Shown: positions 35,692 through 44,695 of the stretch, one piece after another | Layout of the letters: every line of letters starts with the position of its first letter | How positions within the stretch are numbered: position 1 is the first letter of the stretch | Origin: Neoroseomonas soli | Lineage (GTDB): Bacteria > Pseudomonadota > Alphaproteobacteria > Acetobacterales > Acetobacteraceae | DNA: 64,000 nucleotides | Direction: 5' to 3' | Assembly: GCF_018129065.1 (NCBI RefSeq) | Contig: NZ_JAAEDM010000001.1 | Coordinates: forward strand, 1-64,000 | Notes under the pieces: generated by a model | Databases searched by the model: none | Seen by the model: the letters and a program-made list of their open reading frames with translations, nothing else | What the model was told of the DNA's origin: nothing | Position numbers and translations under genes: made by a program

Positions 35692-36891
35692 TCATCCACC
35701 GCGGGCGGCCTCCGCGAGGTAAGCGATGGCCGCGTCCACCCCGCCCGAAGCATGTGGCACCCCGGCCAGGCGCAGCGCGACCTCCACCGTGGAGAGCGTG
35801 CCGAGGATCATCGGTTCGTTCAGGTCGCCGAGGTGCCCGATGCGGAACACCTGGCCGCCCAGCCGCCCCAGCCCGCCCCCGAGGGAGACATTGAAGGTCT
35901 GCAGGGCGATCCGCCGAACCGCCTCCGCATCGTGCCCTTCCGGCATCAGGATGGCGGTGACGCTGTCGGAATAACGGTCCGGCGAGAGGCAGAAGAGTTG
36001 CGGCCCGTTGTTGCCCGACCAGTGGCGCACGCAGCGGCGCACCGCCTCGGCGAGGCGCGCATGGCGGGTGAAGACCTGGTCGAGCCCTTCCTCCTCCAGC
36101 AGCCGCAGCGATTCCTTCAGGCCGTAGAAGAGCGAGGTCGGCACCGTGCCGATGAAGGACTTGTGCCGGCGCGCCAGCATGTTGGTCCAGTTGAAGTAGG
36201 ATTTCGGCAGGCGCGATCCCGCATGCGCCGCCATCGCCTTCGCCGAGACGCCGGTGAAGGACATGCCGGTCGGCAGCATCAGCCCCTTCTGGCTGCCGCC
36301 CACCGCGACGTCCACACCCCAGGCATCCATGCGGAAGTCGATGGAGCCGAGGGAGGAGATGGTGTCGGCCAGCAGCAATGCCGGGTGGCCCGCGGCGTCG
36401 AGGGCGGCGCGCACCTCCGTCAGCGGCAGGACCATGCCGGTCGCCGTCTCGTTGTGCACGGCGCAAACGGCCTTGATCTCGTGCGCGCCGTCGGCGGCGA
36501 GGGCCGCGCGGATCGCCGCGTAGTCCACGCCGCGGCGCCAGTCGGCGGCGATGGTGCGGACCTTCAGCCCGAGATCCTGGGCCATCTTCGCCCAGGATTC
36601 CGAAAAGTAGCCCGTCTCGACCACCAGCAGCGTGTCGCCGGGAGAGAACAGGTTCACCAGCGCCGCTTCCCAGGCCGCGTGGCCGGAGCCGGTGTAGAGG
36701 AACACCTCCTGCTCCGTCCGCAGCACGCGCTTCAGCCCGGCGACGCAATGGTCATAGACGGCGAGGAAGGCCGGGTCGTTGAAGTCGATCGTCACATGGG
36801 CGACGGCCTTCAGGATCGAATCCGGGATGTTGGTCGGTCCCGGATTGGCAAAGAACTGGCGTCCGCGCGGGAGGCGGGCGGTGGCTGACAT
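35692..36891 (-). CDS. Class V aminotransferase (alanine/serine--glyoxylate type)
   Basis: This 399-residue fold-type I PLP enzyme starts with ATG 36891, which has GGAGGA seven bases upstream. The early NPGPTNIPDSIL pattern and GSGHAAWEAAL are typical of alanine-glyoxylate and serine-glyoxylate aminotransferases. The cofactor Lys is in GGSQKGLMLP near residue 203. It transfers an amino group to glyoxylate in photorespiratory-like or C1/C2 metabolism. The upstream gene on the strand, 15 bases away, encodes a CoxE-like VWA protein. Confidence 0.88.
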   Translation of the reverse strand: MSATARLPRGRQFFANPGPTNIPDSILKAVAHVTIDFNDPAFLAVYDHCVAGLKRVLRTEQEVFLYTGSGHAAWEAALVNLFSPGDTLLVVETGYFSESWAKMAQDLGLKVRTIAADWRRGVDYAAIRAALAADGAHEIKAVCAVHNETATGMVLPLTEVRAALDAAGHPALLLADTISSLGSIDFRMDAWGVDVAVGGSQKGLMLPTGMSFTGVSAKAMAAHAGSRLPKSYFNWTNMLARRHKSFIGTVPTSLFYGLKESLRLLEEEGLDQVFTRHARLAEAVRRCVRHWSGNNGPQLFCLSPDRYSDSVTAILMPEGHDAEAVRRIALQTFNVSLGGGLGRLGGQVFRIGHLGDLNEPMILGTLSTVEVALRLAGVPHASGGVDAAIAYLAEAARGG

Positions 36892-36905
36892 TCTTGTTTC
36901 CTCCT

Positions 36906-38084
36906 TCAGCGCGCGAGTTCGCGCGCCATCGTCTCCAGCCCCGCGAGCGTCAGCGGGTACATGCGGTTCTCCATCAGGCGCTGCAGCATCGCGATGGACT
37001 GCGTGTAGCGCCAGTGGGACTGCTCCACGGGATTGAGCCACGCCGCCTTGCGGAAATGGCGCGTCAGGCGGTCCATCCAAACTTGGCCGGCTTCCTCGTT
37101 CCAGTGTTCCACGGAACCGCCGGGCTGGATGATCTCGTATGGGCTCATGGTCGCGTCGCCGACGATCACCAGGCGCCAGTCGGGGCCGTAGGTGCGGAGC
37201 ATCTCCATGGTCGGGCGCTCGGTTTCCCGCCGGCGGCGGTTGGTGCGCCAGACGCGCTCATAGGGGCAGTTGTGGAAGTACCAGAATTCCAGGTGCTTGA
37301 ACTCGGAGCGCGCGGCGGTGAAGAGTTCCTGGCAGATGCGGATGTGGTCGTCCATCGACCCGCCGATGTCCATCAGCAGCAGCACCTTCACGGCGTTGTG
37401 CCGCTCCGGGACCATGTGCAGGTCGAGCGATCCGCCATTGCGCGCCGTCGCGCCGATGGTGCCGGGCAGGTCGAGTTCCGTCGCCGCGCCCGTGCGCGCA
37501 AAGCGCCGCAGACGGCGCAGCGCGACCTTCATGTTGCGGGAGGACAACGCCTCGTCCTCGTCGAGGTCGCGGAACTGCCGCTGGTCCCACACCTTCACCG
37601 CGCGGCGGTGGCGCGACTCCTCCTGCCCGATACGCACGCCTTCCGGATTGTAGCCATAGGCGCCGAAGGGGGAGGTCCCGGCGGTGCCGATCCATTTCGA
37701 GCCGCCCTGGTGCCGGCCCTTCTGTTCGGCGAGGCGCTGCTTCAGCGTCTCCATCAGCTTGTCGAAGCCGCCGAGGGCCTCGATCTGCTTCATCTCCTCG
37801 GGCGTGAGGATCTTCTCCGCCATCTTGCGCAGCCACTCGGCCGGCAATTCGCGCGGAGCCTCGCCGGTCGGCGATTCCAGCCCCTTGAAGACTTCCCCGA
37901 AGACCCGGTCGAAGCGGTCGAGGTGGCGTTCGTCCTTCACCAGCGCGGCGCGGCTCAGGTGGTAGAAGTCGTCCACGCTGAAGCCGGCCACGCCTTCCTT
38001 CATCGCCCGCAGCAGCGCCAGGTACTCCGTGATGGAGGCCGGCACGCCCGCGGCGCGCAGCGCGAGGATGAAGGGCGCGAACAT
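36906..38084 (-). CDS. CoxE-like VWA domain protein
   Basis: The 392-residue protein has the metal-ion-dependent adhesion site in MDIGGSMDD (about residues 238-246, DxGxS). It has an N-terminal helical region starting FILALRAAGVPASITEY, as in CoxE and related MoxR partners. MoxR/VWA pairs work as chaperone systems that activate or load cofactors into enzymes. The MoxR gene lies immediately upstream with a 4-base gap, and the class V aminotransferase follows. The client enzyme is not evident here. Confidence 0.88.
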   Translation of the reverse strand: MFAPFILALRAAGVPASITEYLALLRAMKEGVAGFSVDDFYHLSRAALVKDERHLDRFDRVFGEVFKGLESPTGEAPRELPAEWLRKMAEKILTPEEMKQIEALGGFDKLMETLKQRLAEQKGRHQGGSKWIGTAGTSPFGAYGYNPEGVRIGQEESRHRRAVKVWDQRQFRDLDEDEALSSRNMKVALRRLRRFARTGAATELDLPGTIGATARNGGSLDLHMVPERHNAVKVLLLMDIGGSMDDHIRICQELFTAARSEFKHLEFWYFHNCPYERVWRTNRRRRETERPTMEMLRTYGPDWRLVIVGDATMSPYEIIQPGGSVEHWNEEAGQVWMDRLTRHFRKAAWLNPVEQSHWRYTQSIAMLQRLMENRMYPLTLAGLETMARELAR

Positions 38085-38088
38085 CGGT

Positions 38089-38937
38089 TCAGCCGCCGCG
38101 CCGCCGCGCGAGGAAGGCCAGCCGCTCGAGCAGGTGCACGTCCTGCTCGTTCTTCAGCAGCGCGCCGTAGAGCGGCGGGATCGCGGTCCTGGAATCGGAC
38201 GACCGCAGCGCCTCGGGCGGCATGTCCTCGATGGTCAGCAGCTTCAGCCAGTCGAGCAGTTCGGAGGTCGCGGGCTTCTTCTTCAGTTCGTTGACCTCGC
38301 GGATCTCGAAGAAGACGTTCAGTGCCTCGCGCAGCAATTCCCGGCGGATGTCGGGGTAGTGCGCGCGGACGATCATCTCCATCGTCTCGCGGTCGGGGAA
38401 GCGGATGTAGTGGAAGAAGCAGCGGCGCAGGAAGGCGTCCGGCAGTTCCTTCTCATTGTTGGAGGTGATGATCACCACCGGGCGGTGCCGTGCCTGCACC
38501 GTCTTGCGCGTCTCGTAGACGAAGAACTGCATGCGATCGAGTTCGAGCAGCAGGTCGTTCGGGAACTCGATGTCCGCCTTGTCGATCTCGTCGATCAGCA
38601 GGACGACGGGCTGTTCGGATTCGAAGGCGTCCCACAGCTTGCCGCGCACGATGTAGTTCGCGATGTCGTGCACGCGCGGGTCGCCGAGCTGGCCGTCGCG
38701 CAGGCGGGACACCGCGTCGTATTCGTAGAGGCCCTGCTGCGCCTTGGTGGTGGACTTGATGTGCCACTCGATCAGCGGGTAGCCGAGCGCCGTCGCGATC
38801 TCCTGCGCCAGCACGGTCTTGCCCGTGCCGGGCTCGCCCTTCACCAGCAGGGGGCGTTGCAGCGCGACGGCGGCATTGACCGCCACCTCCAGCTCGCGGG
38901 AAGCGACATAGGTTTCGGTGCCCTTGAACTGCGCCAC
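38089..38937 (-). CDS. MoxR family AAA+ ATPase
   Basis: The 282-residue MoxR protein has Walker A GEPGTGKT (about residues 33-40), Walker B LLIDEIDKAD (about 94-103), sensor 1 in VIITSNNEKELPD and sensor 2 Arg residues in LRRCFFHYIRFPD. I used GTG 38937, which has GGGGA six bases upstream and gives the usual N-terminal FKGTETYVAS strand. The open frame continues to 39033 without support. It works with the CoxE-like VWA protein downstream. Confidence 0.9.
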   Translation of the reverse strand: MAQFKGTETYVASRELEVAVNAAVALQRPLLVKGEPGTGKTVLAQEIATALGYPLIEWHIKSTTKAQQGLYEYDAVSRLRDGQLGDPRVHDIANYIVRGKLWDAFESEQPVVLLIDEIDKADIEFPNDLLLELDRMQFFVYETRKTVQARHRPVVIITSNNEKELPDAFLRRCFFHYIRFPDRETMEMIVRAHYPDIRRELLREALNVFFEIREVNELKKKPATSELLDWLKLLTIEDMPPEALRSSDSRTAIPPLYGALLKNEQDVHLLERLAFLARRRGG

Positions 38938-39072
38938 GTTACGTCCCCGTGCAAAATCGGCCGCCAGGGTCGGGCCGGGCGGCCATTCGCGCAAGCCCGG
39001 ACCCCTTCGTTTTGCACGCGGCCGCCCCACCAACCCCGCGTGCGGATGCGCCCGGCAATGATGCCGGGCCCA

Positions 39073-39552
39073 TCAGTCGAGGACTTCGGCCGCCAGCCGG
39101 AACAAGGCGGCCGCGAAGGCGCGCATGTTGGCCTCCCGCCCCGCCATGCCGGTTTCCAGGGTGATCACCCGTTCCACCGGCCCGGACACGGCCAGGCAGC
39201 TATGCCCGGCGGCATCCCCGTAGCGGTTGCCGGACGGCCCCGCCGCGCCGGTTTCCGCGAAGCCCCAGTCGGCGACGAGGCGTTTCCGCAGCGTCCGCGC
39301 CAGCAGCAGCGCATAGGGCTCGGATGAGGAGCGCATCCCCGACATCTCGGCATCCGTGATGCCGAGCAGGGCGCTGCGCGCCGCCTTCGTGTAGATCACG
39401 CCCCCGCCCAGGAAATAGGCCGAGGCCCCCGGCACCGCGAGCAGCGCCGCCGAGATCAGCCCGCCGGCCGAGCTTTCGGCCACCGCAACCGTCTCGCCCC
39501 GGGCCTTCAGCCGGTCGGCGACCGCGCGGGCCGCCGGCAGCAATCCTTCCAT
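39073..39552 (-). CDS. pncC: CinA C-terminal domain protein, nicotinamide-nucleotide amidase (PncC type)
   Basis: The 159-residue stand-alone CinA_C domain deamidates nicotinamide mononucleotide in NAD recycling. Motifs are AESSAGGLIS near residue 25 and ETGAAGPSGNRYGDAAG near 98-114. ATG 39552 is favoured because GGAGG lies five bases upstream, and upstream ATGs at 39564 and 39600 lack that spacing. It is divergent from cstA and follows the MoxR gene's promoter side on the minus strand. Confidence 0.86.
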   Translation of the reverse strand: MEGLLPAARAVADRLKARGETVAVAESSAGGLISAALLAVPGASAYFLGGGVIYTKAARSALLGITDAEMSGMRSSSEPYALLLARTLRKRLVADWGFAETGAAGPSGNRYGDAAGHSCLAVSGPVERVITLETGMAGREANMRAFAAALFRLAAEVLD

Positions 39553-39700
39553 CGGATCCTCCATTTCCGCGGCAGCCAAGCAGATCGCAACCGGCGCCAC
39601 CAGCGGCTGTCAGTTCACACGTGCATTCCGGGCGCCGGATACCTACATTTCGCCGGCCGGGCATGCGGACGTCAGAACTCCGAGAGGTGGAGGGACTGTC
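39553..39700. promoter_or_regulatory. Divergent pncC/cstA promoter region
   Basis: This is 148 bp between the divergent genes. GGAGGG sits about seven bases before the cstA ATG. I cannot point to a confident promoter or CRP-type site by eye. Confidence 0.3.
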
Positions 39701-41770
39701 ATGACCGCCACTGGCTTCAGGCACCTTCCGTGGATCGCTGTCGGGACTCTCGCGGCCGTCGCCCTGGCGGTCGTGGCGACCGAGCGCGGCGAGCCCGTGA
39801 ACGCCCTGTGGATCGTGGTCGCGGCGATCAGCACCTATCTGGTCGCCTACCGTTACTACGCGCTGTTCATCGCCGAGCGGGTCATGCAGATCGACCCCGC
39901 GCGCCCCACGCCCGCGGGCCGGCGCAATGACGGGCTCGATTACGTGCCGACCAACCGCTACGTGCTCTTCGGGCACCATTTCGCGGCCATCGCCGGGGCA
40001 GGGCCGCTGGTCGGGCCGGTGCTCGCGGCGCAGATGGGCTACCTGCCCGGGATGCTCTGGATCGTGGCCGGGGTGGTCCTGGCCGGCGCGGTGCAGGATT
40101 TCATGGTCCTGTTCGTGTCCATGCGGCGCGACGGCCGGTCCCTGGGCGAACTGGTGCGCGGGGAACTCGGCGACGTGCCGGGCGTCATCGCCCTGTTCGG
40201 CACCTTCATGATCATGGTGATCATCCTGGCGGTCCTGGCCCTGATCGTGGTCAAGGCGCTGGCCGAGAGCCCGTGGGGTACCTTCACCGTCGGCGCGACG
40301 ATCCCCATCGCGATCTTCATGGGCATCTACCTGCGCTACGTCCGGCCCGGCGCGATCGGGGAAGTCTCGGTCATCGGCTTCGTGCTGCTCATGCTCGCCA
40401 TCCTCGGCGGGCAGTGGGTGGCAGCCGACCCGGCCTGGGCGGCGGCCTTCACCTTCACCGGCACGCAGCTGTGCTGGCTGCTGATCGGCTACGGCTTCGT
40501 CGCCTCGATCCTGCCGGTCTGGCTGCTGCTCGCGCCGCGCGACTACCTTTCGACCTTTCTCAAGATCGGCACGATCATGGCGCTTGCCATCGGCATCGCC
40601 TTCGTCGCGCCGCGGCTCGAGATGCCCCCGGTGACGCGCTTCATCGACGGCACCGGCCCGGTGTGGTCGGGGTCGCTGTTTCCGTTCCTCTTCATCACCA
40701 TCGCCTGTGGCTCGGTGTCGGGGTTCCACAGCCTGATCTCCTCCGGCACCACGCCGAAGCTGATCGGGACGGAAGCCGATGCACGCTTCATCGGCTATGG
40801 CGGGATGCTGATGGAAAGCTTCGTCGCCATCATGGCCCTGGTGGCGGCCTCGGTGATCCAGCCGGGCATCTATTTCACCATGAACAGCCCCGGCGCGGTG
40901 ATCGGCACGACGGCCGAGACCGCCGCCGCCGCCGTCACGCAGATGGGCTTCCCGGTCACGGCGGCAGAGATCGCCCAGACGGCGCAGGATGTCGGCGAGG
41001 TCACCATCATCTCCCGCGTCGGCGGCGCGCCGACGCTGGCGGTGGGCATGGCGCACATCTTCGCCTCGGCCCTGGGCGGCAAGGCGATGATGGCCTTCTG
41101 GTACCACTTCGCCATCCTGTTCGAGGCATTGTTCATCCTGACGGCGGTGGATGCCGGCACGCGGGCGGGCCGCTTCATGTTGCAGGACCTGCTCGGCGTC
41201 TTCGTGCCGGCGATGAAGCGGACCGAGAGCTGGGCGTCGAACATCGTCGCGACGGCGCTCTGCGTCGGTGCCTGGGGGTATTTCCTCTACCAGGGCGTGA
41301 CCGACCCGCTGGGCGGGGTGAACACGCTGTGGCCGCTGTTCGGCATCTCCAACCAGATGCTGGCGGCGGTGGCGCTGACGCTCTGCACGGTGGTGATCTT
41401 CCGCATGAAGCGTGAGAGGTATGCCTGGGTGACCATCCTGCCCACGATCTGGCTGGTCGCCTGCACGCTCACGGCCGGGCTGCAGAAGATCCTCCATACC
41501 GATCCGCGGATCGGGTTCCTCGCCCATGCAGCGCGGTTCCAGGATGCGGTCGCTGAGGGACGTGTGCTGGCGCCGGCGCGGGACATGGCGCAGATGCAGC
41601 AGGTGATCGTGAACGATTATGTCGATGCGGCGCTGGCGCTGGTGTTCGTCTGCGTCGTGGTCAGCATCATCGTCTTCGGCATCCGTTCCTGCTTCGAGGC
41701 CTATCGCAGCCAGGTCTGGACGGCGCGCGAAGTGGGCGGTCCCCGGCCGCAGGCGGTGGCGGCGCAATGA
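39701..41770 (+). CDS. cstA: Carbon starvation protein CstA (pyruvate/peptide transporter)
   Basis: The 689-residue polytopic membrane protein has about 16-18 hydrophobic segments. The CstA signature AIAGAGPLVGPVLAAQMGYLPG lies at about residues 97-118, and GSVSGFHSLISSGTTPK near residue 340 is also typical. CstA proteins import pyruvate or peptides at carbon limitation. Its stop overlaps the YbdD-family gene by four bases (ATGA), the usual cstA-ybdD pairing. Confidence 0.94.
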   Translation: MTATGFRHLPWIAVGTLAAVALAVVATERGEPVNALWIVVAAISTYLVAYRYYALFIAERVMQIDPARPTPAGRRNDGLDYVPTNRYVLFGHHFAAIAGAGPLVGPVLAAQMGYLPGMLWIVAGVVLAGAVQDFMVLFVSMRRDGRSLGELVRGELGDVPGVIALFGTFMIMVIILAVLALIVVKALAESPWGTFTVGATIPIAIFMGIYLRYVRPGAIGEVSVIGFVLLMLAILGGQWVAADPAWAAAFTFTGTQLCWLLIGYGFVASILPVWLLLAPRDYLSTFLKIGTIMALAIGIAFVAPRLEMPPVTRFIDGTGPVWSGSLFPFLFITIACGSVSGFHSLISSGTTPKLIGTEADARFIGYGGMLMESFVAIMALVAASVIQPGIYFTMNSPGAVIGTTAETAAAAVTQMGFPVTAAEIAQTAQDVGEVTIISRVGGAPTLAVGMAHIFASALGGKAMMAFWYHFAILFEALFILTAVDAGTRAGRFMLQDLLGVFVPAMKRTESWASNIVATALCVGAWGYFLYQGVTDPLGGVNTLWPLFGISNQMLAAVALTLCTVVIFRMKRERYAWVTILPTIWLVACTLTAGLQKILHTDPRIGFLAHAARFQDAVAEGRVLAPARDMAQMQQVIVNDYVDAALALVFVCVVVSIIVFGIRSCFEAYRSQVWTAREVGGPRPQAVAAQ

Positions 41771-41994
41771 GCGACGGGAATGCGAGCGCCCGGCAAGGGC
41801 GCGTGACCAGGCTCTTCTCGTGCATCTGCGATGGTGCGCGGCTGATGGTGGGCGTGCCGCGCTATGAGGACTACGTCGCGCACATGGCCCGGATGCATCC
41901 GGGCGAGCCGCCGATGACCTATGAGGAGTTCTTCCGCAACCGCCAGGCCGCACGCTACGGCGCGTCGAAGATGGGCGGCATGCGCTGCTGCTGA
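41767..41994 (+). CDS. YbdD/YjiX family small protein
   Basis: The 75-residue protein has the family hallmarks GVPRYEDYVAHMARMHPGEPP and MTYEEFFRNRQAARYG, ending with a Cys pair. It is overlapped by cstA and is required in enterobacteria for CstA-type pyruvate transport. It probably associates with CstA at the membrane. The ATG overlaps the cstA stop. Confidence 0.93.
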   Translation: MSDGNASARQGRVTRLFSCICDGARLMVGVPRYEDYVAHMARMHPGEPPMTYEEFFRNRQAARYGASKMGGMRCC

Positions 41995-42033
41995 ATTGGG
42001 CCCCCTTGGTTCCCGAGAAAGGTTGAGGGGGGC

Positions 42034-42074
42034 GCGGGGGGAGAAGTTCCCTGCTCCCCCCGCCCTTTCTTCAG
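42034..42074 (+). terminator. G-rich/C-rich hairpin, second repeat type, copy D
   Basis: GCGGGGGGAG (42034-42043) pairs perfectly with CTCCCCCCGC (42054-42063) around a 10-base loop, followed by CCTTTCTTC. It resembles the element at 11911, including the upstream AGGTTGAGGGGGG. It lies between the YbdD gene (+) and the dehydrogenase gene (-), whose last bases it overlaps slightly. Confidence 0.6.
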
Positions 42075-43507
42075 AGCCCCGCCTGCGACACGAACTTCGT
42101 GTTCAGGTAGGCCTCGATCGCCTCCGACCCGCCTTCCGAGCCGTAGCCGGAATCCTTCACCCCGCCGAACGGCACTTCCGGCAGCGCAAGGCCGAGATGG
42201 TTGATCGTCATCATCCCGCTCTCGACCTGCGACGCGATGGCGTTCGCCGTCTTGGCCGAGCGGGTGAAGGCGTAGGCCGCGAGCCCGTAGGGCAGGCGGT
42301 TCGCCTCGGTCACCACTTCGTCGAAGTCCTTGAAGCGGGAGATCATGGCCATCGGGCCGAAGGGCTCCTCGCTCATGGCGCGGGCCGTGAGCGGCACGTC
42401 GGTCATGACGGTCGGCTCGTAGAAGTAGCCCTTGTTGCCGAGGCGCTTGCCGCCGGTATGGACCTTGGCGCCCTTGGACTGCGCGTCCTGCACCAGGGTC
42501 TCGATCCAGGGCACGCGGCGGTCATGGGCGAGGGGGCCCATGGTGGTGCCCTCGGCGAGGCCGTCGCCGACCTTCACGCCCTTGGCATACTGGACGAACT
42601 TCTCGACGAAGCCGTCATAGTGCTTCTCCTGCACCAGGAAGCGCGTCGGCGAGACGCAGACCTGGCCGGCGTTGCGGAACTTGGCCCCCGCCAGCGTCTT
42701 CGCCGCGAGGTCGAGGTCCGCGTCGTCGAAGACGATCGCCGGCGCGTGGCCGCCGAGTTCCATCGTCACGCGCTTCATGTGCTGGCCGGCGAGGCCCGCC
42801 AGCAGCTTGCCCACCGGGGTCGAGCCGGTGAACGTCACCTTGCGGATGACGGGGTGCGCGATGAGGTATTCGCTGATCTCGGCCGGCACGCCGTAGACGA
42901 GGCCGACCACGCCCGGCGGCAGGCCGGCATCGACGAAGGCGCGGATGAGTTCAGCCGGGGAGGCCGGGGTCTCCTCCGGCGCCTTGACGATGATGGAGCA
43001 ACCCGTGGTGACCGCGCCGCAGAGCTTGCGGACCACCTGGTTGATCGGGAAGTTCCAGGGCGTGAAGGCGGCGACGGGGCCGACCGGCTCCTTGATCACC
43101 AACTGGTAGATGCCCTCGCCGCGCGCGGGGATGACGCGGCCATAGGCGCGGCGGCCTTCCTCGGCGAACCAGTCGATGATGTCGGCGGCGGCCATCACCT
43201 CCATCTTCGCCTCGGGCAGCGGCTTGCCCTGCTCCAGGGTCATCAGCCGCGCGGTCGCGTCGGCGCGGGAGCGGAATATCTCGGCGGCCTTGCGCATCAA
43301 CTTGTAGCGTTCGAAGGCCGGAACCTTCTTCCACACCGCGAAGCCCTTGTCGGCGGCGGCCAGCGCCTCGTCGAGGTCGGCCTTCTCGGCATGGGCGACG
43401 GTGCCGATCACCTCCTCGGTGGCTGGGTTCAGCACGTTGATGGTCTTGCCGGAGCGGGCCGCGCGCCACTCCCCGTTCACGTGCAGCTGGACGTTCGGAT
43501 AGGACAT
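42071..43507 (-). CDS. NAD(P)-dependent succinate-semialdehyde dehydrogenase-like aldehyde dehydrogenase
   Basis: The 478-residue aldehyde dehydrogenase has catalytic Glu in TMELGGHAP (about residue 249) and catalytic Cys in [11 protein letters not shown] (about 283). It also has FTGSTPVGK and the GFTPWNFP-like [12 protein letters not shown] segment. Motif details fit GabD-type succinate-semialdehyde dehydrogenases, although related aldehydes are possible. The ATG at 43507 has GGAGGA eight bases upstream. The gene is divergent from a Bug receptor at 43653. Confidence 0.9.
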   Translation of the reverse strand: MSYPNVQLHVNGEWRAARSGKTINVLNPATEEVIGTVAHAEKADLDEALAAADKGFAVWKKVPAFERYKLMRKAAEIFRSRADATARLMTLEQGKPLPEAKMEVMAAADIIDWFAEEGRRAYGRVIPARGEGIYQLVIKEPVGPVAAFTPWNFPINQVVRKLCGAVTTGCSIIVKAPEETPASPAELIRAFVDAGLPPGVVGLVYGVPAEISEYLIAHPVIRKVTFTGSTPVGKLLAGLAGQHMKRVTMELGGHAPAIVFDDADLDLAAKTLAGAKFRNAGQVCVSPTRFLVQEKHYDGFVEKFVQYAKGVKVGDGLAEGTTMGPLAHDRRVPWIETLVQDAQSKGAKVHTGGKRLGNKGYFYEPTVMTDVPLTARAMSEEPFGPMAMISRFKDFDEVVTEANRLPYGLAAYAFTRSAKTANAIASQVESGMMTINHLGLALPEVPFGGVKDSGYGSEGGSEAIEAYLNTKFVSQAGL

Positions 43508-43652
43508 CGGCGAATTCCTCCAGGTCAGGTGTGAACCCACCCTAGCCCCGCGGCCGACACCGGGCCAGACGGGGTGCCTTGCCCGGACGGCATGGCTGGC
43601 CGATCCTTCATGGAAAGTCCGGCGCAACCGTCGCCGGACCGGAGGAACCGCC

Positions 43653-44630
43653 ATGATCCGTTCGACCCGCCGCGCCCTGCTCGGCGCGGGCGCCGTCCTT
43701 GCCGCGCCGGGGGTGTTGCGCGCGCAATCCACCTATCCGAGCCGCCCCGTCACCGTGATCGTGCCCAACCCGCCGGGCGGCGGCACGGATTTCGCGGCGC
43801 GACTCTACCAGGAAGGCCTGCAGGCGGCGCTCGGCCAGCCCGTGGTGATCGAGAACCGCCCGGGGGCCAACGGCAACATCGCCATCAACGCCGTCGCGCG
43901 CGCGGCGCCGGACGGGCACACGCTGCTGCTGCAGTACAACGGCTACCACGCCGGCAATCCGGCGATGATGCAGGGCCTGACCTGGGACCCGATCCGCGAC
44001 CTCTCCATCGTCGGCATGGCGACCATGGCGCCACATGTGATCCTGGCGGCACCCAACGTGCCGGCGAACAACCTGCAGGAGTTCATCGCCCATGCGCGGG
44101 CCAATCCGGGGAAGCTGAACTATGCCTCCTCCGGCAACGGCTCGATCCAGCACATCGGCGGCGTGCTCTTTGCCCGGGCGATCGGGGCGGAGATGGTCCA
44201 CGTCCCCTATCGGGGCGCCTCCCCGGCCTTGCAGGACGTGGCAGGCGGGCGCGTCGAGATGTTCATCACCACCCCATCCTCCGCCGTGGCGCTGATCCAG
44301 TCCGGCCGGGTCAAGGCGCTGGCCTTGGCGAGCGCCCGCCGCGCCGCCGGCCTGCCGGAGGTGCCCACCACCGCCGAGGCCGGCCTGCCCGGCTTCACCC
44401 TCGACGCCTGGTTCGCCTTCGCCGCGCCGGCGGCGACACCCCGCCCGGTCCAGGACCGGCTGAACGCCACGCTGCGCGCCCTGGCCGAAACGCCCGGCAT
44501 ACGCCAGCGCGCCGAGCAGGGCGGCGCCAGCACGGCGGCCATGACGCTCGAGGAACTGGACATCCTGGCGCGGCGGGAGGTGGCGGAACTCGGCGCCGTG
44601 ATCCGCTCCGCCGGCATCACCATCGAGTGA
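43653..44630 (+). CDS. Bug/TctC-family periplasmic solute receptor
   Basis: The 325-residue protein has a signal peptide (residues 1-24, ends LRAQ) and the Bug motifs [25 protein letters not shown] and APDGHTLLL. The pattern at about residues 190-205 ([16 protein letters not shown]) is the usual second ligand loop. It binds an organic acid in the periplasm. No TTT membrane components are nearby. GGAGG lies upstream of the ATG. A tight link to the divergent aldehyde dehydrogenase is possible but not shown. Confidence 0.9.
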   Translation: MIRSTRRALLGAGAVLAAPGVLRAQSTYPSRPVTVIVPNPPGGGTDFAARLYQEGLQAALGQPVVIENRPGANGNIAINAVARAAPDGHTLLLQYNGYHAGNPAMMQGLTWDPIRDLSIVGMATMAPHVILAAPNVPANNLQEFIAHARANPGKLNYASSGNGSIQHIGGVLFARAIGAEMVHVPYRGASPALQDVAGGRVEMFITTPSSAVALIQSGRVKALALASARRAAGLPEVPTTAEAGLPGFTLDAWFAFAAPAATPRPVQDRLNATLRALAETPGIRQRAEQGGASTAAMTLEELDILARREVAELGAVIRSAGITIE

Positions 44631-44695
44631 TCGAGCCCGGCCGCACCCCGCGATCCGTCGTGGTGCGGCGCAGCGGCGGCCGCTAGGATGACGCC

